Shown piece after piece: positions 8,601 to 18,797 of a DNA stretch of 64,000 nucleotides. The first letter of the stretch is position 1, and the number at the start of each line of letters is the position of its first letter. The notes under the pieces are model-generated. The model ran no database searches. It saw only the letters and a program-made list of their open reading frames with translations, and had not been told where the DNA came from. A program made the translations under genes and the position numbers. The stretch is taken from positions 1 through 64,000 of the forward strand of contig JAJDEF010000029.1 in the NCBI GenBank assembly GCA_029259945.1, in the 5' to 3' direction. Source of the DNA: Planctomycetota bacterium (GTDB lineage Bacteria; Planctomycetota; Planctomycetia; Pirellulales; Lacipirellulaceae).

Positions 8601-11600
8601 GGTGAGGCTCCTCATCTTCATTCTTCACAACTCGCAAATAAGAAACCGAAGGACGCACGTTGAGTTCTTCCAGGACTTCATAACGCCGCGGGTTTTCCAG
8701 GGCGGCGTGAATTTTGCTTTCGGTATCGTTCATGTCGCCAAATACGATCGCGTTGGCGGGGCACGACTGCTGGCAAGCCGTTTGGATGGTGCCATCGGCG
8801 ACGGGCAGGCCTTGGCTACGGGCCTCGATTTTTCCGGCCTCGATTCGCTGTACGCACATCGAGCACTTTTCCATGACACCCCGCGAACGGACGGTCACTT
8901 CAGGATTTAAGACAAGATTTTGCAGCGAATCGTCGTGTTCATACTTAAACCAGTTGAACCGCCGGACCTTGTAGGGGCAGTTGTTGGCGCAGTAGCGAGT
9001 TCCCACGCAACGATTGTAAACCTGCTCGTTGAGCCCCTCGCTGCTATGGACGGTCGCCAACACTGGGCAAACCGTTTCGCAGGGGGCATTGTCGCAATGT
9101 TGGCACATCATCGGTTGATGGTCGATGCTCATCGCCTCGCCTTCACCCGTAAAGTACCGATCGATACGCATCCAATGCATTTCGCGTTGGCGACGAACCT
9201 CGTCGTACCCAACCACTGGCACATTGTTTTCTGACTGACAGGCAATCACACAAGCAGAGCAGCCCGTGCATTTGTTCAGATCGATCACCATGCCCCAGGC
9301 ATGCCCCGTTTTGGCATGATCTTCTGGCCACAGCTGCGCGCCTGTTTCGTGATGATGAACGGCGGCACCGGCGTGTGAATCTTTAGCAAAGGCGGCAAGC
9401 GTCGTGTGTTGGACGATCTCGCGTCGTTCGGCACCATGGGGTGCAACTTCGGGTGGAACCTCAAGCGAATTGTATAACTGTGTTGACGCCAGATCGCGCC
9501 GTTTTCCTGTTTTGGTTAGCGTGACAGTAGACCGTGTATGCTGCATCGTCCCGTTACGAAACTCGACGAAGGGGGCAGCATTTTTTCCAACCAATTCATT
9601 TTCCTCGACGGTCGGTCTGGCTTCGAACCATTGGGGCCCAATCTTCGCAAAGCGATCGGTGCCTTTGCATCCGTATGCCAAGGCGACGGTCAACACTTGA
9701 TCGTGCTGCCCGACCTGGACGAGAACCGGCAATTCGAGCAGAGGCGCTTCGTTACCTGCCGCGACTTGGACGATATCACCGTCTACGAGCCCAAGTTCCC
9801 TCGCATCGTTCGACGAAACACCAACGTAGTTGCCCCAAGTCACCTTGGTAACCGGATCGGGAAGCTCGTGCAGCCAAGGATTGTGTGCGTGTCGAGCGTC
9901 TGGCATCGATACTTTGTTGTACAAGACCAACGAAAAATCGTTCGTTGTTGTTTGCTGGGCCAGAGGTTTTATGACACTCGTATCAAAATCGCTGACAACG
10001 GTCCCCGCTCCTCTGGTTTCGATGAACCCATCTTGCAGTGATTTTTCCCAGAATGTGATAAATTGATTCGGTGTTTCGGCCTGACGGCGCGGAAAGATCG
10101 CCTCTTTCCAATGCGTCTGAAGGGCTTCGTAAGCCGTCGTCGGCCGAGCAGACCAAGCAGCAAGACTTTCTAATACCGACCGCGTATCACCGAGCGGCTG
10201 AAGCGTCGGTTGTGCGAGACTGATCAAGCCGTCGACCGGCTCGGCATCCGACCAGGATTCGAGTGGGTGATGATCGGGGCAAATATATTTGGCGAGCGTG
10301 GCAAATTCATCTTCTCGTTGCGAAAAACTAATCGTGAGCGGAACCCGGTCAATTGCATCGACCAACGTTTGTTGACCGGCAAGATCGTGTAACAGATCGA
10401 CATCGGCAACTAATAACGCACCAACTTTTCCAGCTCTCAGCTCCTCAACCAATTGTTCGACATCACGGTCGTTGCCTTGCCGCTGTCGACTGGGCCGTTG
10501 GAGGCCGAGCGTAGATTCGTAGTTGCCCAGCATGTGATTGGTGGCATTGACCAACCGTTGCACGCCCACGTCTTGGCTGTCGCTAACGACGAGACACTTC
10601 CCACGGCCATTCCAAAGTCGCTGTGCCAGTTCGGCAAGAGCAGACTCGTGGCGATCCACTATGTTTGGTGATAAAGGCTCGCTGAGAGAAATGCCTGCTA
10701 ATTTCGACACCTTTTCTGTTAGCTGTGCTATTAACGGGCCCTGGTCTTGCGGGTGGATGGCAACACGTAGATCAGCGTTGGTGCCGGTCAACGACATGCG
10801 GCTTTCGAATTGGACGTGGTAAGACATCTCTGGCACTTGCTCGCTGGGAACACGCCTTGTCGACCAGTCAGAAGTGAATTCGACCGGTGAAATCCAGGTG
10901 CCAAGAAAATCAGCGCCAAACGAAACCACCACTTCGGCACGATCGAATCGATAGTGGGGTAACACACGCGTTGAATGGGTTTGCTCGTGGGCATCGAGAA
11001 TGGCCGACGAACTGACCGCGTCGAACACAATATGTTTCGAATCTTCAAAAGGGGCGAGAAACGCGTCGATATTTGCCTTGAGCGTTGGGCTCGTGATAGT
11101 GGGCGTGACAAAACGGATGGCCGTTTGCTTCTCATTGATTTGCTTGAGTGTTTGAACAATTTCTTGATCAAGGGTCGTCCACTGCGCAGGTTTGCCAGCG
11201 CTGAGAGGCCCGGTCAGCCGGTGGCTGTCGTACAACCCGATCGGCAGCGCCTGTCCAACGGCACAAAGCCCGCCGCTCGAAAGTGGGTGCCCCGGCAGTC
11301 CTTCCATCTTTAATGGCCGACCATCGCGCGTTCCGACAAGCAGCCCGCATGCAGAAGGGCAACCTGCACAAGTCGAGGCATAGTATTGCAGCTGTCCCGG
11401 GATCGCTCCGACGGGCTGAATGGGTGAGGGCAGTGCGGTTTCGACAGGTGCCCGTCCACAACCACTCATTGCCGCAAGCGAAAGTGAGAAGCCTGCCGCT
11501 TCTAAAAATCGACGCCGACTGATAGCTAAGGATTCCTCGAGCAACGGTCCAGCAGCCTCCACAATGGGCAGTTGCCCTTGGGAGCTGTCGTTGTTCGATG

Positions 11601-11625
11601 GAGTATTTTTTGAAAGCGGTGTCAT
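8593..11625 (-). CDS. actB: alternative complex III subunit ActB (TAT-exported molybdopterin-like / iron-sulfur fusion)
   Basis: 1010 residues. A twin-arginine motif ([21 protein letters not shown], residues 36-56) may combine TAT export with lipid anchoring. A molybdopterin-oxidoreductase-like domain follows and opens with C-x2-C-x3-C (CAGCPSACG) and a distal GGLCAVGQA. From about residue 780 there is a four-cluster ferredoxin domain: [46 protein letters not shown] and [11 protein letters not shown]. ActB carries electrons from ActC quinol oxidation to ActA. I chose ATG at 11625, just after the actA stop; the longer frame upstream would overlap actA and bury the signal peptide. Confidence 0.9.
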   Translation of the reverse strand: MTPLSKNTPSNNDSSQGQLPIVEAAGPLLEESLAISRRRFLEAAGFSLSLAAMSGCGRAPVETALPSPIQPVGAIPGQLQYYASTCAGCPSACGLLVGTRDGRPLKMEGLPGHPLSSGGLCAVGQALPIGLYDSHRLTGPLSAGKPAQWTTLDQEIVQTLKQINEKQTAIRFVTPTITSPTLKANIDAFLAPFEDSKHIVFDAVSSSAILDAHEQTHSTRVLPHYRFDRAEVVVSFGADFLGTWISPVEFTSDWSTRRVPSEQVPEMSYHVQFESRMSLTGTNADLRVAIHPQDQGPLIAQLTEKVSKLAGISLSEPLSPNIVDRHESALAELAQRLWNGRGKCLVVSDSQDVGVQRLVNATNHMLGNYESTLGLQRPSRQRQGNDRDVEQLVEELRAGKVGALLVADVDLLHDLAGQQTLVDAIDRVPLTISFSQREDEFATLAKYICPDHHPLESWSDAEPVDGLISLAQPTLQPLGDTRSVLESLAAWSARPTTAYEALQTHWKEAIFPRRQAETPNQFITFWEKSLQDGFIETRGAGTVVSDFDTSVIKPLAQQTTTNDFSLVLYNKVSMPDARHAHNPWLHELPDPVTKVTWGNYVGVSSNDARELGLVDGDIVQVAAGNEAPLLELPVLVQVGQHDQVLTVALAYGCKGTDRFAKIGPQWFEARPTVEENELVGKNAAPFVEFRNGTMQHTRSTVTLTKTGKRRDLASTQLYNSLEVPPEVAPHGAERREIVQHTTLAAFAKDSHAGAAVHHHETGAQLWPEDHAKTGHAWGMVIDLNKCTGCSACVIACQSENNVPVVGYDEVRRQREMHWMRIDRYFTGEGEAMSIDHQPMMCQHCDNAPCETVCPVLATVHSSEGLNEQVYNRCVGTRYCANNCPYKVRRFNWFKYEHDDSLQNLVLNPEVTVRSRGVMEKCSMCVQRIEAGKIEARSQGLPVADGTIQTACQQSCPANAIVFGDMNDTESKIHAALENPRRYEVLEELNVRPSVSYLRVVKNEDEEPHRG

Positions 11626-11644
11626 TCGTATTCGTTTCACAAAT

Positions 11645-12298
11645 CTAGTGGTGGCATACGGTGCAGTCGGTCGAGGCATGGACTTCGTGTCCATTGATGC
11701 CATCGCGAGTCGCTTCGCGGTGGCAGTTGACACACCAACCCATCGAGAGCGTGGCGTGCTGCCTGACCCGCTCCATCGATTCGATTGGGCCATGGCACTT
11801 TTGGCAGCTCACCCCCACGGCGACATGGGCCTGATGGTTGAAGCATGCATAGTCGGGGAGGTTATGGACTCGCACCCAAGGAATCGATTGCGACGTGACG
11901 CCATCAATGGGCTGAAAGTTCTCATCCAGCGCCAAAGCATCGTAAAGTTTCTGGAGCTCTGTCGAGATGATGGTCTTAGGTTTGCGTTTTTCTTCATCCG
12001 CCAGATGCATCTCCTGTTGCATTGCGTCGAACGGTGCGGTGACATAGCGATGACATTTCATGCAAACGTCGGACGAAGGAATGCCGGCATAGCGGCTCGA
12101 CTCGGCGGCCGAATGACAAAACTTGCAGTCGATTTGTAGCTCGCCCGCATGAAGCCGGTGCGAGTAGGCGATCGGCTGCTCGGGAGCATATCCCTGTTGA
12201 TTGTCAGGCATTCGCCACTTGCCCATTGCCGACACCAGCAGCGCAAGGCCAAAGCATAATCCAACCAGTAACGCAATTGTTATGACTCGTTGTTGCAT
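11645..12298 (-). CDS. actA: alternative complex III subunit ActA (pentaheme cytochrome c)
   Basis: 217 residues with one N-terminal anchor helix and five CXXCH heme sites: CKFCH, CMKCH, CQKCH, CVNCH and a terminal CTVCHH. This is the ActA pattern, the periplasmic pentaheme subunit that takes electrons from ActB iron-sulfur clusters. It is the first gene of the act set and lies 40 bases after the stop of an upstream narK, with no promoter or terminator evident between them. Confidence 0.92.
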   Translation of the reverse strand: MQQRVITIALLVGLCFGLALLVSAMGKWRMPDNQQGYAPEQPIAYSHRLHAGELQIDCKFCHSAAESSRYAGIPSSDVCMKCHRYVTAPFDAMQQEMHLADEEKRKPKTIISTELQKLYDALALDENFQPIDGVTSQSIPWVRVHNLPDYACFNHQAHVAVGVSCQKCHGPIESMERVRQHATLSMGWCVNCHREATRDGINGHEVHASTDCTVCHH

Positions 12299-12338
12299 GA
12301 CTTATTTTCTAGCTCTCGATAATCCGCTCTCAGCTCTT

Positions 12339-13934
12339 CTAACAATTGATCTCGGAACCTTTTCGAGCGTAGAACCACCAATTCACCAGCAGACAACTGG
12401 CGTAATAGACGGCGAATCCGTAGAGGGCGTACTCGGGTGTTTTGGCTTTAATCTGCGTTGCAAAAATCTTGGGAATCAAAAATGCACCGTAGGCCGCAAT
12501 GGCAGATGTCCAAGCCAAGACGGGCCCCGCTTGTTCCTTGGAGAAAATGAAAGGGATCATCCTAAACGTTGAACCGTTTCCGATACCGGTCGTTGCAAAC
12601 AACACGATGAAGGTTAGCAAGAACGGGATAAAGTACTTTTCGGGTGTCTCGCTCTGCCCGGCGAGCGAAACGAGATAGCCCGCCAAGATGGTCGATCCCA
12701 CCATGATCCAGGTATCCCACTGAGTCACGCGTGCTCCACCCAACTTGTCAGACAACCATCCGCCCACGGGCCGAATCAACGCCCCGACAGCTACGCCGAT
12801 CCAGATATAGTTTGAAGTCACCAGGCCATTAGTCGGCGTGACAAAGATGTCGTCCAATAGTTTTGGGAACGCGGCAGCATATCCGATGAACGAACCGAAC
12901 GTCATCGTATAGAGCCACGTCATAACCCAGGTATGTTTGTTTTTGAAAATCGAAAATTGACTTTTAAGCGGCTCTTGGATCGGTTTGGGGGTCAGAAATC
13001 GCATCATCAGCAGCGTGGAAATCACAGCAGCCAATACGACGAAAAAAATACGAACTAATTCGGGCATAAAACTAATTTTGACAAACAGCAAAAGAAACAC
13101 GCCGATACCAGATCCGATGAATCCGATCAGTTCAAGCCATAGATACTTGCTAATGGCAACTGGTGCCGAGCCGCATGGGTGTTGCGGAAGATTGTTCATC
13201 AGAAACCATGCCATCACGGCCAACAGCGTCATGACCGGAACCCAAACGAGTGCCGCATTTTGGATCCAGAGCTGCTGGACCTCGCCGCCTTTGAAAAATT
13301 CCTGAGGCTCTCCCCCAAAACTTCCAAACATCCCGAACGTGATCACAAAGGGGATCAAGAACTGCATGACACTGACGCCCAGATTGCCCAGGCCCGCATT
13401 CAGCCCCAACGCCAACCCTTGCATTCGCTTGGGAAAGAAGAACGAAATGTTCGACATGCTCGACGCAAACGCCCCGCCGCCGACACCCGACATCGCGGCG
13501 AGTAGGATGTAAACCCAAAACGGCGTTTGCTGACTTTGCATGGCAATACCCGTCACTAGGGCGGGTAAAATCAGCAGAACCGTGGTCATAAACTTGACGT
13601 TGCGACCGCCGCAAATGGCGATCATAAACGAATTCGGTATTCGTAAGGTTGCGCCAGCAAGGCCAGCCACCGCAGGAAGGGTGTACATCAGTGCTTTGTA
13701 GTCGTCATTAGAAAAAGCTTCGCCGCCATTCCATGCGGCGAAGCTAAACAGGTCAGCATTCGCGAAATGCAAGGCCTGCATGGTTTTTGCGAGCATTCCC
13801 CAATACAACCAAACGGCAAATCCGCATAGCAGATTGGGAATCGAGACCCACAGATTCCGATTGGCAATCGATTTACCCGTCGAATCCCAAAAGGATTGAT
13901 CCTCGACATTCCAGTGTTCAGGTGTACGGGCCAT
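12339..13934 (-). CDS. narK: nitrate/nitrite transporter, NarK family (MFS)
   Basis: 531 residues with about twelve helices. Nitrate-transporter signatures are visible: RIPNSFMIAICGGRNVKF, then GLNAGLGNLGVSVMQFL, and GNGSTFRMIPFIF in the second half. It probably exchanges or imports nitrate and nitrite at the inner membrane, serving the cytoplasmic NarG active site. It lies between a second NarK-type gene and actA, all in one direction, and links the nar and act gene sets physically. Confidence 0.9.
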   Translation of the reverse strand: MARTPEHWNVEDQSFWDSTGKSIANRNLWVSIPNLLCGFAVWLYWGMLAKTMQALHFANADLFSFAAWNGGEAFSNDDYKALMYTLPAVAGLAGATLRIPNSFMIAICGGRNVKFMTTVLLILPALVTGIAMQSQQTPFWVYILLAAMSGVGGGAFASSMSNISFFFPKRMQGLALGLNAGLGNLGVSVMQFLIPFVITFGMFGSFGGEPQEFFKGGEVQQLWIQNAALVWVPVMTLLAVMAWFLMNNLPQHPCGSAPVAISKYLWLELIGFIGSGIGVFLLLFVKISFMPELVRIFFVVLAAVISTLLMMRFLTPKPIQEPLKSQFSIFKNKHTWVMTWLYTMTFGSFIGYAAAFPKLLDDIFVTPTNGLVTSNYIWIGVAVGALIRPVGGWLSDKLGGARVTQWDTWIMVGSTILAGYLVSLAGQSETPEKYFIPFLLTFIVLFATTGIGNGSTFRMIPFIFSKEQAGPVLAWTSAIAAYGAFLIPKIFATQIKAKTPEYALYGFAVYYASCLLVNWWFYARKGSEINC

Positions 13935-14013
13935 GGTTTCTCACTTTGGTTGGTTGTTTGTCATCTTTGAGTTTTTAGGCGAACTTTCATTTCATCTGTC
14001 GTGGTATTCGAGT

Positions 14014-15801
14014 TCAAAGTATTTGCGGTTCCTTTTCCTCATCGAGACGCATCAGATGGTCGAGCGAAAGTGGACCAGATCCCCGCCATACAAACAAAAC
14101 GAGCGAAAAGAAAACAAACGACGTGAATTGAAAATCTACATTCGTTCCGAGTAAGCTTCCTTCAGCAGAAGTCATTGAAAGGGCGGTAACTACTGCGCCG
14201 AAGAGGATCACGGCATTAGCTGCAGCAGCCACTCGCGTGACGAATCCAAGAAAAAGACTTGCGCCGCCAATCACATGGGCGAATACCACCGACCAAGCGA
14301 TCAGCGTCTGTCCCTCGCCAAGCCCATCGCCCAACGTGGCTTCGAGTTCATTCATATTCAAAATGAAATAGATGCCCTTAATGAGCAGCGCCACACCGAG
14401 ATAGATTCGCAAAGCATCCATTGGGCGAAGATGTCGAATTCCCGGGACGAGATCTGCGATGGGAACTCGGTCCTTGAGTTCTTCGCGTCGACGGGCCATC
14501 GCCAAGTCAAATTCCGAAGCGGCGGCCTTTTCGTCGGCCTCGCTAAATCTCACTAGGAAGGTGAAGAAGGCACAAACACTTACCAAGCCTCCTAGAATCA
14601 TCAGCGCCTGGGGATAGCTGAGGCTTTCAGACCGAAACAAAAAACCTGCGAAGACGGCACCCATGTTGCCCCCGGCGCCAACAATGCCAGCAACCGATCC
14701 AAGTGCCTTCTTATTGATGAAGGGAACAATCGAGTAAGTTGCCCCCTCAGACATCTGCGTAAAGAGGCTGAAGAGAATCATTGCAGGAATGGCTAGAGCA
14801 AGCACGCGCATCTGAGAAAAGAGCAAGAGTGCAAACCCCTCGATCAACAAGGCGATAAAGAGCCATCGGACACGTCCCTTCAAGCCGTGGTTTTGCACAA
14901 ATTTGTCACTGATAAAGCCGCCGAGCGTTCGCGCGAAGATGTTCATCAGACCGAACAGCCCCGCAACGAGTCCCGCCGTTTTGAGCCCGAGATCGAAATA
15001 GTCCATATAGTAGATTGCGGCGATATTGTTGATCGTCAGCTCAATGCCAAAGCACGCGGCATAGACAAAGAAGAGTGCCCATACCCGGTAGTCCCGTGCC
15101 GCCAGCCAAAACGACCCCTTGCCCGTCTCGGTCTCTTGTAATTCACCCGAAGCGCGTAGCTCTTTGAAATTTCCGTCTGGTAAGTCGGTGGTAAAGAAGA
15201 AATACGCGATACCGGTTATGAAACAAACGGCACCTGCAGCGACCATCGAAAGTCGCCATGCAGAGGCCTCCAGATATCCTAGGCCGACAAACCCGGCAAA
15301 GACCAGCGGCATGATCATCTGAGTCACACCGCCACCCAGATTGCCCCACCCAGCACTGGTTGCATTGGCTGTACCAACCACATTCGGAGCAAACATCACG
15401 GAAGTGTGATACTGGGTGATGACGAACGATGCGCCAATCACCCCAATGCCAAGTCGAAACAACAGGAAAGATTCATAACCGTGCGACAGACCGATTGCCA
15501 TTACTGGAAGAGAGCCTACCAGCAGAAGAACCGTGTAGCACAGTCGAGGGCCAATACGGTCGCAAAGCCAGCCAATAATCAGTCGCGCAATGATGGTGAT
15601 GGCCACCGAAGCAATGATCGTGTTACCGATTTGTTGCTTAGTCAGACTCAGCTCTTCACGTACGATCGCCATCAGCGGCGCAATGCCAAACCACGCAAAG
15701 AAACACAAAAAGAAGGCGAACCACGACATGTGGAATGCCCGCATTTGCGGAGTCTTCAGCGAAAATAAATCGATGCGGGTTGCTTTGTTACGAACTTCCA
15801 C
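14014..15801 (-). CDS. NarK-family nitrate/nitrite transporter fused to a C-terminal DoxX-like domain
   Basis: 595 residues. Residues 20-420 form an MFS transporter with NarK features (FRLGIGVIGASFVITQYHTS, GWGNLGGGVTQ). After a charged linker (about 421-455), residues 463-580 add four more hydrophobic segments with LGVALLIKGIYFILNMNELE and HVIGGASLFLGFVTRVAAAA, the pattern of DoxX-type four-helix membrane proteins. The reading frame is continuous, so this is a true fusion rather than two genes. DoxX relatives act near quinones in other systems; what the domain does here is unknown. The gene starts 4 bases after the narI stop. Confidence 0.82.
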   Translation of the reverse strand: MEVRNKATRIDLFSLKTPQMRAFHMSWFAFFLCFFAWFGIAPLMAIVREELSLTKQQIGNTIIASVAITIIARLIIGWLCDRIGPRLCYTVLLLVGSLPVMAIGLSHGYESFLLFRLGIGVIGASFVITQYHTSVMFAPNVVGTANATSAGWGNLGGGVTQMIMPLVFAGFVGLGYLEASAWRLSMVAAGAVCFITGIAYFFFTTDLPDGNFKELRASGELQETETGKGSFWLAARDYRVWALFFVYAACFGIELTINNIAAIYYMDYFDLGLKTAGLVAGLFGLMNIFARTLGGFISDKFVQNHGLKGRVRWLFIALLIEGFALLLFSQMRVLALAIPAMILFSLFTQMSEGATYSIVPFINKKALGSVAGIVGAGGNMGAVFAGFLFRSESLSYPQALMILGGLVSVCAFFTFLVRFSEADEKAAASEFDLAMARRREELKDRVPIADLVPGIRHLRPMDALRIYLGVALLIKGIYFILNMNELEATLGDGLGEGQTLIAWSVVFAHVIGGASLFLGFVTRVAAAANAVILFGAVVTALSMTSAEGSLLGTNVDFQFTSFVFFSLVLFVWRGSGPLSLDHLMRLDEEKEPQIL

Positions 15802-15805
15802 GGAG

Positions 15806-16498
15806 TCACCTTGTTTTTTCTCGACGACTATACCAACGCACCACTTGCGGCTTACGCCACAGATAGGGGTTGGGAATCACAAGGACGTGAACTAAACGAG
15901 TAAACGGAAAGAAACCGATCGTTAAAAACGCCAAAACAACATGTAACTTGACCACCCAAGGCATCGCGGCAACGAATGTGACGTCGGGGGCGAGTTTCAT
16001 AATCGACCATAAATACGGCGACATGTTGGTCGCGAACCACGAAGAACCCCAAGGATAAAACAGGGCGAGACTCACGCCGCTCGCGGTTTGCACTAGCAGC
16101 ATAAGAAACAGTATCCAGTCGGTTGGCGTGGTTACGATACGCACTTTGCTACTACCTAGTCGTCGGACGATCACCCCCACGAGGCCGATGAGTGTCAGGA
16201 TGCCAAATGCAAGAGCAGAAATTTCCAACACATAAAGCCGCCACGGCACGCTGTTCCAAGCAAGCAGCGTCCGCGGAATGAGGAACGCAAGAAAATGTCC
16301 CGCGGTGACCACCAAGATGCCGTAGTGAAAGGGCACGACCGCCCAAAAATGGTGTTTGTTTTCTAGAAACTGGCTCGACAGGCTCGAATAAGAAAACGAT
16401 TGTGCCCGATAGCGATAAATCGTCATCAGAAAAAACGTAAAAAGGCACACGTACGGAAGTGCCACAAACAGGAACTGATCGAAAAAGTGTTGGCTCAC
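15806..16498 (-). CDS. narI: respiratory nitrate reductase gamma subunit (cytochrome b)
   Basis: 230 residues, five membrane helices. Histidines in FHYGI and GHFLAFLIP in one half, and KLHVVLAF and RLVHVL in the other, fit the two heme-b ligand pairs of NarI. NarI oxidises quinol and feeds NarH. It overlaps narJ by 4 bases. Length matches E. coli NarI (225). Confidence 0.93.
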   Translation of the reverse strand: MSQHFFDQFLFVALPYVCLFTFFLMTIYRYRAQSFSYSSLSSQFLENKHHFWAVVPFHYGILVVTAGHFLAFLIPRTLLAWNSVPWRLYVLEISALAFGILTLIGLVGVIVRRLGSSKVRIVTTPTDWILFLMLLVQTASGVSLALFYPWGSSWFATNMSPYLWSIMKLAPDVTFVAAMPWVVKLHVVLAFLTIGFFPFTRLVHVLVIPNPYLWRKPQVVRWYSRREKTR

Positions 16499-17283
16499 TT
16501 CAACCCCCCGTCAGGTGTATCACGTATTTCAGTCGGGTGATTTCCGGGCTCTGAATATTGAAGCTGGAGCGGCACGATTTCCACCTGACCACAATTCGAG
16601 GTCGGCATCGGGTAGGAACGCAACGGATCGTCGCTGCCTGGTTGGCGAGGGCCATTTTGCCCGGGGAAGGCGTCGGTGTTGCTAAGCATTTTTCCGTCGT
16701 TCTCTCCCCATGGTTTGCTGGGGCCGTATTGCTGTTCGAGCACGTCCAAGAGGCACCGAACGAGATGTCGATAAGGCGATTCGTTTTTGTCTAGCGACGT
16801 TTGCATCTTGTGAAGCGCAGGAAAAACACATGCGTGTGAAAATTGACTCGCTTCGTCGTCTGGCATCGCGGCAATAACTGCCAGCACATGGGCCAAATGA
16901 TCGGGCAGTTCGGTCGATTCGGGAATCTCATACTTTGCCAATTCGCCACGCATTCGCACCAAAAATTGGCCACGCATATAATCTTCGCCAAACAGATGCC
17001 AGCCAATCTCTAAAGCACAGGAAGGATTTACGTCGAAGGTGCGCGTGTACGTCTCCTCAAGTTCATGCCCCTCGCACTGCTCAACAAACTGGCCAAACTC
17101 GGAAATCCCTTTCGCCGCGTCTGGCAATTCGCCCTGGACGATGAGGTAAAGCAGCTCGACCAACTGGTCGTAGTGTTCGTCGGGATAGCTGAGGAGTCGG
17201 CTAATCGTCCCAAGAATGCGCGCCTTTTCAGAAACAGGTTCTTCTTCAGGTGCGATCGCTTCGATAATCGGTAAATCAGTCAT
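16495..17283 (-). CDS. narJ: nitrate reductase assembly chaperone (delta subunit)
   Basis: 262 residues, all-helical TorD/NarJ type, with ILGTISRLLSYPDEHYDQLV near the start and DVNPSCALEIGWHLFGEDY in the core. NarJ binds apo-NarG and helps insert molybdenum cofactor; it is not part of the mature enzyme. The start codon overlaps the narH stop (TGATG). The C-terminal tail (from about residue 200) is Pro/Asn/Gly rich and longer than in E. coli NarJ. Confidence 0.92.
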   Translation of the reverse strand: MTDLPIIEAIAPEEEPVSEKARILGTISRLLSYPDEHYDQLVELLYLIVQGELPDAAKGISEFGQFVEQCEGHELEETYTRTFDVNPSCALEIGWHLFGEDYMRGQFLVRMRGELAKYEIPESTELPDHLAHVLAVIAAMPDDEASQFSHACVFPALHKMQTSLDKNESPYRHLVRCLLDVLEQQYGPSKPWGENDGKMLSNTDAFPGQNGPRQPGSDDPLRSYPMPTSNCGQVEIVPLQLQYSEPGNHPTEIRDTPDGGLK

Positions 17284-18776
17284 CAGCCTCCCCTTTGTGG
17301 TCCGCCGACAAAGCCAAAGCCTGCCTCAGCCCGTTGTTCATGTGGTTCTTTGACCATCTCGATGGCTTGCTCGCGATACATGGGCGGAATCACAAAGCGG
17401 TCTTCAAACGTGCACAACGAGGTGAGCTTGTAGATTGCTTCAGCTTCTTCAACTGTGCAATTGGCCTCTCGAAGAAATCGATCAGCCGTGGCACGGTCGA
17501 CATCGCCAACCGTCTCGGCGCGTCGATGCCAACGTACAGCCAGTTGTTTACCCATCGCGTAGCGAACAACGCCTTCGTGCCCGCCGCCAAACAGGTTGGC
17601 GAAATACTGCATCGGAATACGTGATTCGTCGATGCCGTGAAACAGACCCTGCATTTTGTGAGTTGCCAATCCGTCTTCAAAGTTCGCGATCACAGGCGAC
17701 ATTGGCGGCACATAGAAGAGCATAGGCAACGTGCGATACTCAATATGCGGCGGCAGCGCGATTTTCCAGTCCATCACAAATTTGTAGACAGGCGATTGCT
17801 GAGCCGACTCGATCACCCCGTCGGGAATCCCCGCCGATTGCGCTTTGCGTATCACCTCAGGGTCGTGTGGATCGAGAATCAGCGACCGATGTCCATTCAC
17901 CAATTCTTCGTCGGGAAGATTGGCAACCTCTTCCAGACGATCGGCATCGTAGAGCAGCACACCCAGATAGCGAATCCGCCCCACGCAAGAATGGAAGCAG
18001 GCGGGCGCCTGTCCTGTCTCGAGTCGCGGGAAGCAAAGGATGCACTTTTCGCTCTTGCCGGTAAACCAATTGAAATAGGTTTTCTTGTAGGGGCAAGCCG
18101 ACACGCAACTCCGCCACGCCCGGCATTTTTTCTGATCGATCAGAACAATCCCATCTTCGCCTCGCTTGTACAACGCCCCAGAGGGGCACGATGCCACACA
18201 ACAAGGATTCAAACAGTGATTGCAAATTCGTGGTAAGTAAAAAAGTACCAGCCGCTCGACCGAGCTAAGTTGCAGGCGTTGCTGCTCGGAAAGCCCCGCT
18301 AAGTTTGGATCGTTTGCCGCATAGATTTGCGATCCACCCAGGTCATCGTCCCAGTTAGGACCGGCTTCGACTTTGATATCTTTGCCAGTAATCATCGAAA
18401 TCGGTTTGGCGATGGGCTGGTCAGAACCTTCTTCGGCGTTAAATAAATTCTGATAGTCGTAGGTCCATGGCTCGTAGTAATCGTCCATGCTAGGCATGTG
18501 CGGATTATGAAAAATATTGGGGATGACCCTCGCCTTGCCGGTCGACTTGATGTGGATCGGCTGGTCCCCATCCTTTTCCCACCCGCCGTGATACTGCTCC
18601 TGGTCTTCCCATTGGGTCGGATAGCCCGTCCCCGGCTTGGTCTCGACGTTGTTCCACCACATGTAGTCCGCGCCCTTGCGGTCGGTCCACACGTTTTTGC
18701 AGGCAACGCTGCACGTGTGGCACCCGATGCACTTATCGAGGTGAAACACCATAGAAACTTGGGAACGGATATTCAT
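17283..18776 (-). CDS. narH: respiratory nitrate reductase beta subunit (iron-sulfur)
   Basis: 497 residues. All four ferredoxin-like cysteine groups are present: CIGCHTCSVACKNVW, CNHCLNPCCVASCP, CRAWRSCVSACPYKK (Trp in the group that makes the [3Fe-4S] cluster) and CILCFPRLETGQAPACFHSC. NarH passes electrons from NarI hemes to NarG in the cytoplasm. There is no signal peptide. It follows narG after 21 bases. Confidence 0.95.
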   Translation of the reverse strand: MNIRSQVSMVFHLDKCIGCHTCSVACKNVWTDRKGADYMWWNNVETKPGTGYPTQWEDQEQYHGGWEKDGDQPIHIKSTGKARVIPNIFHNPHMPSMDDYYEPWTYDYQNLFNAEEGSDQPIAKPISMITGKDIKVEAGPNWDDDLGGSQIYAANDPNLAGLSEQQRLQLSSVERLVLFYLPRICNHCLNPCCVASCPSGALYKRGEDGIVLIDQKKCRAWRSCVSACPYKKTYFNWFTGKSEKCILCFPRLETGQAPACFHSCVGRIRYLGVLLYDADRLEEVANLPDEELVNGHRSLILDPHDPEVIRKAQSAGIPDGVIESAQQSPVYKFVMDWKIALPPHIEYRTLPMLFYVPPMSPVIANFEDGLATHKMQGLFHGIDESRIPMQYFANLFGGGHEGVVRYAMGKQLAVRWHRRAETVGDVDRATADRFLREANCTVEEAEAIYKLTSLCTFEDRFVIPPMYREQAIEMVKEPHEQRAEAGFGFVGGPQRGG

Positions 18777-18797
18777 AATTCTTTTTCCTGGAGCACT

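Noticed and set aside
11420-12139. A 239-codon plus-strand open frame opposite actA and actB
   Set aside because: It is the shadow of two strongly supported cytochrome/iron-sulfur genes; it has no ribosome site, and its composition is that of antisense sequence.
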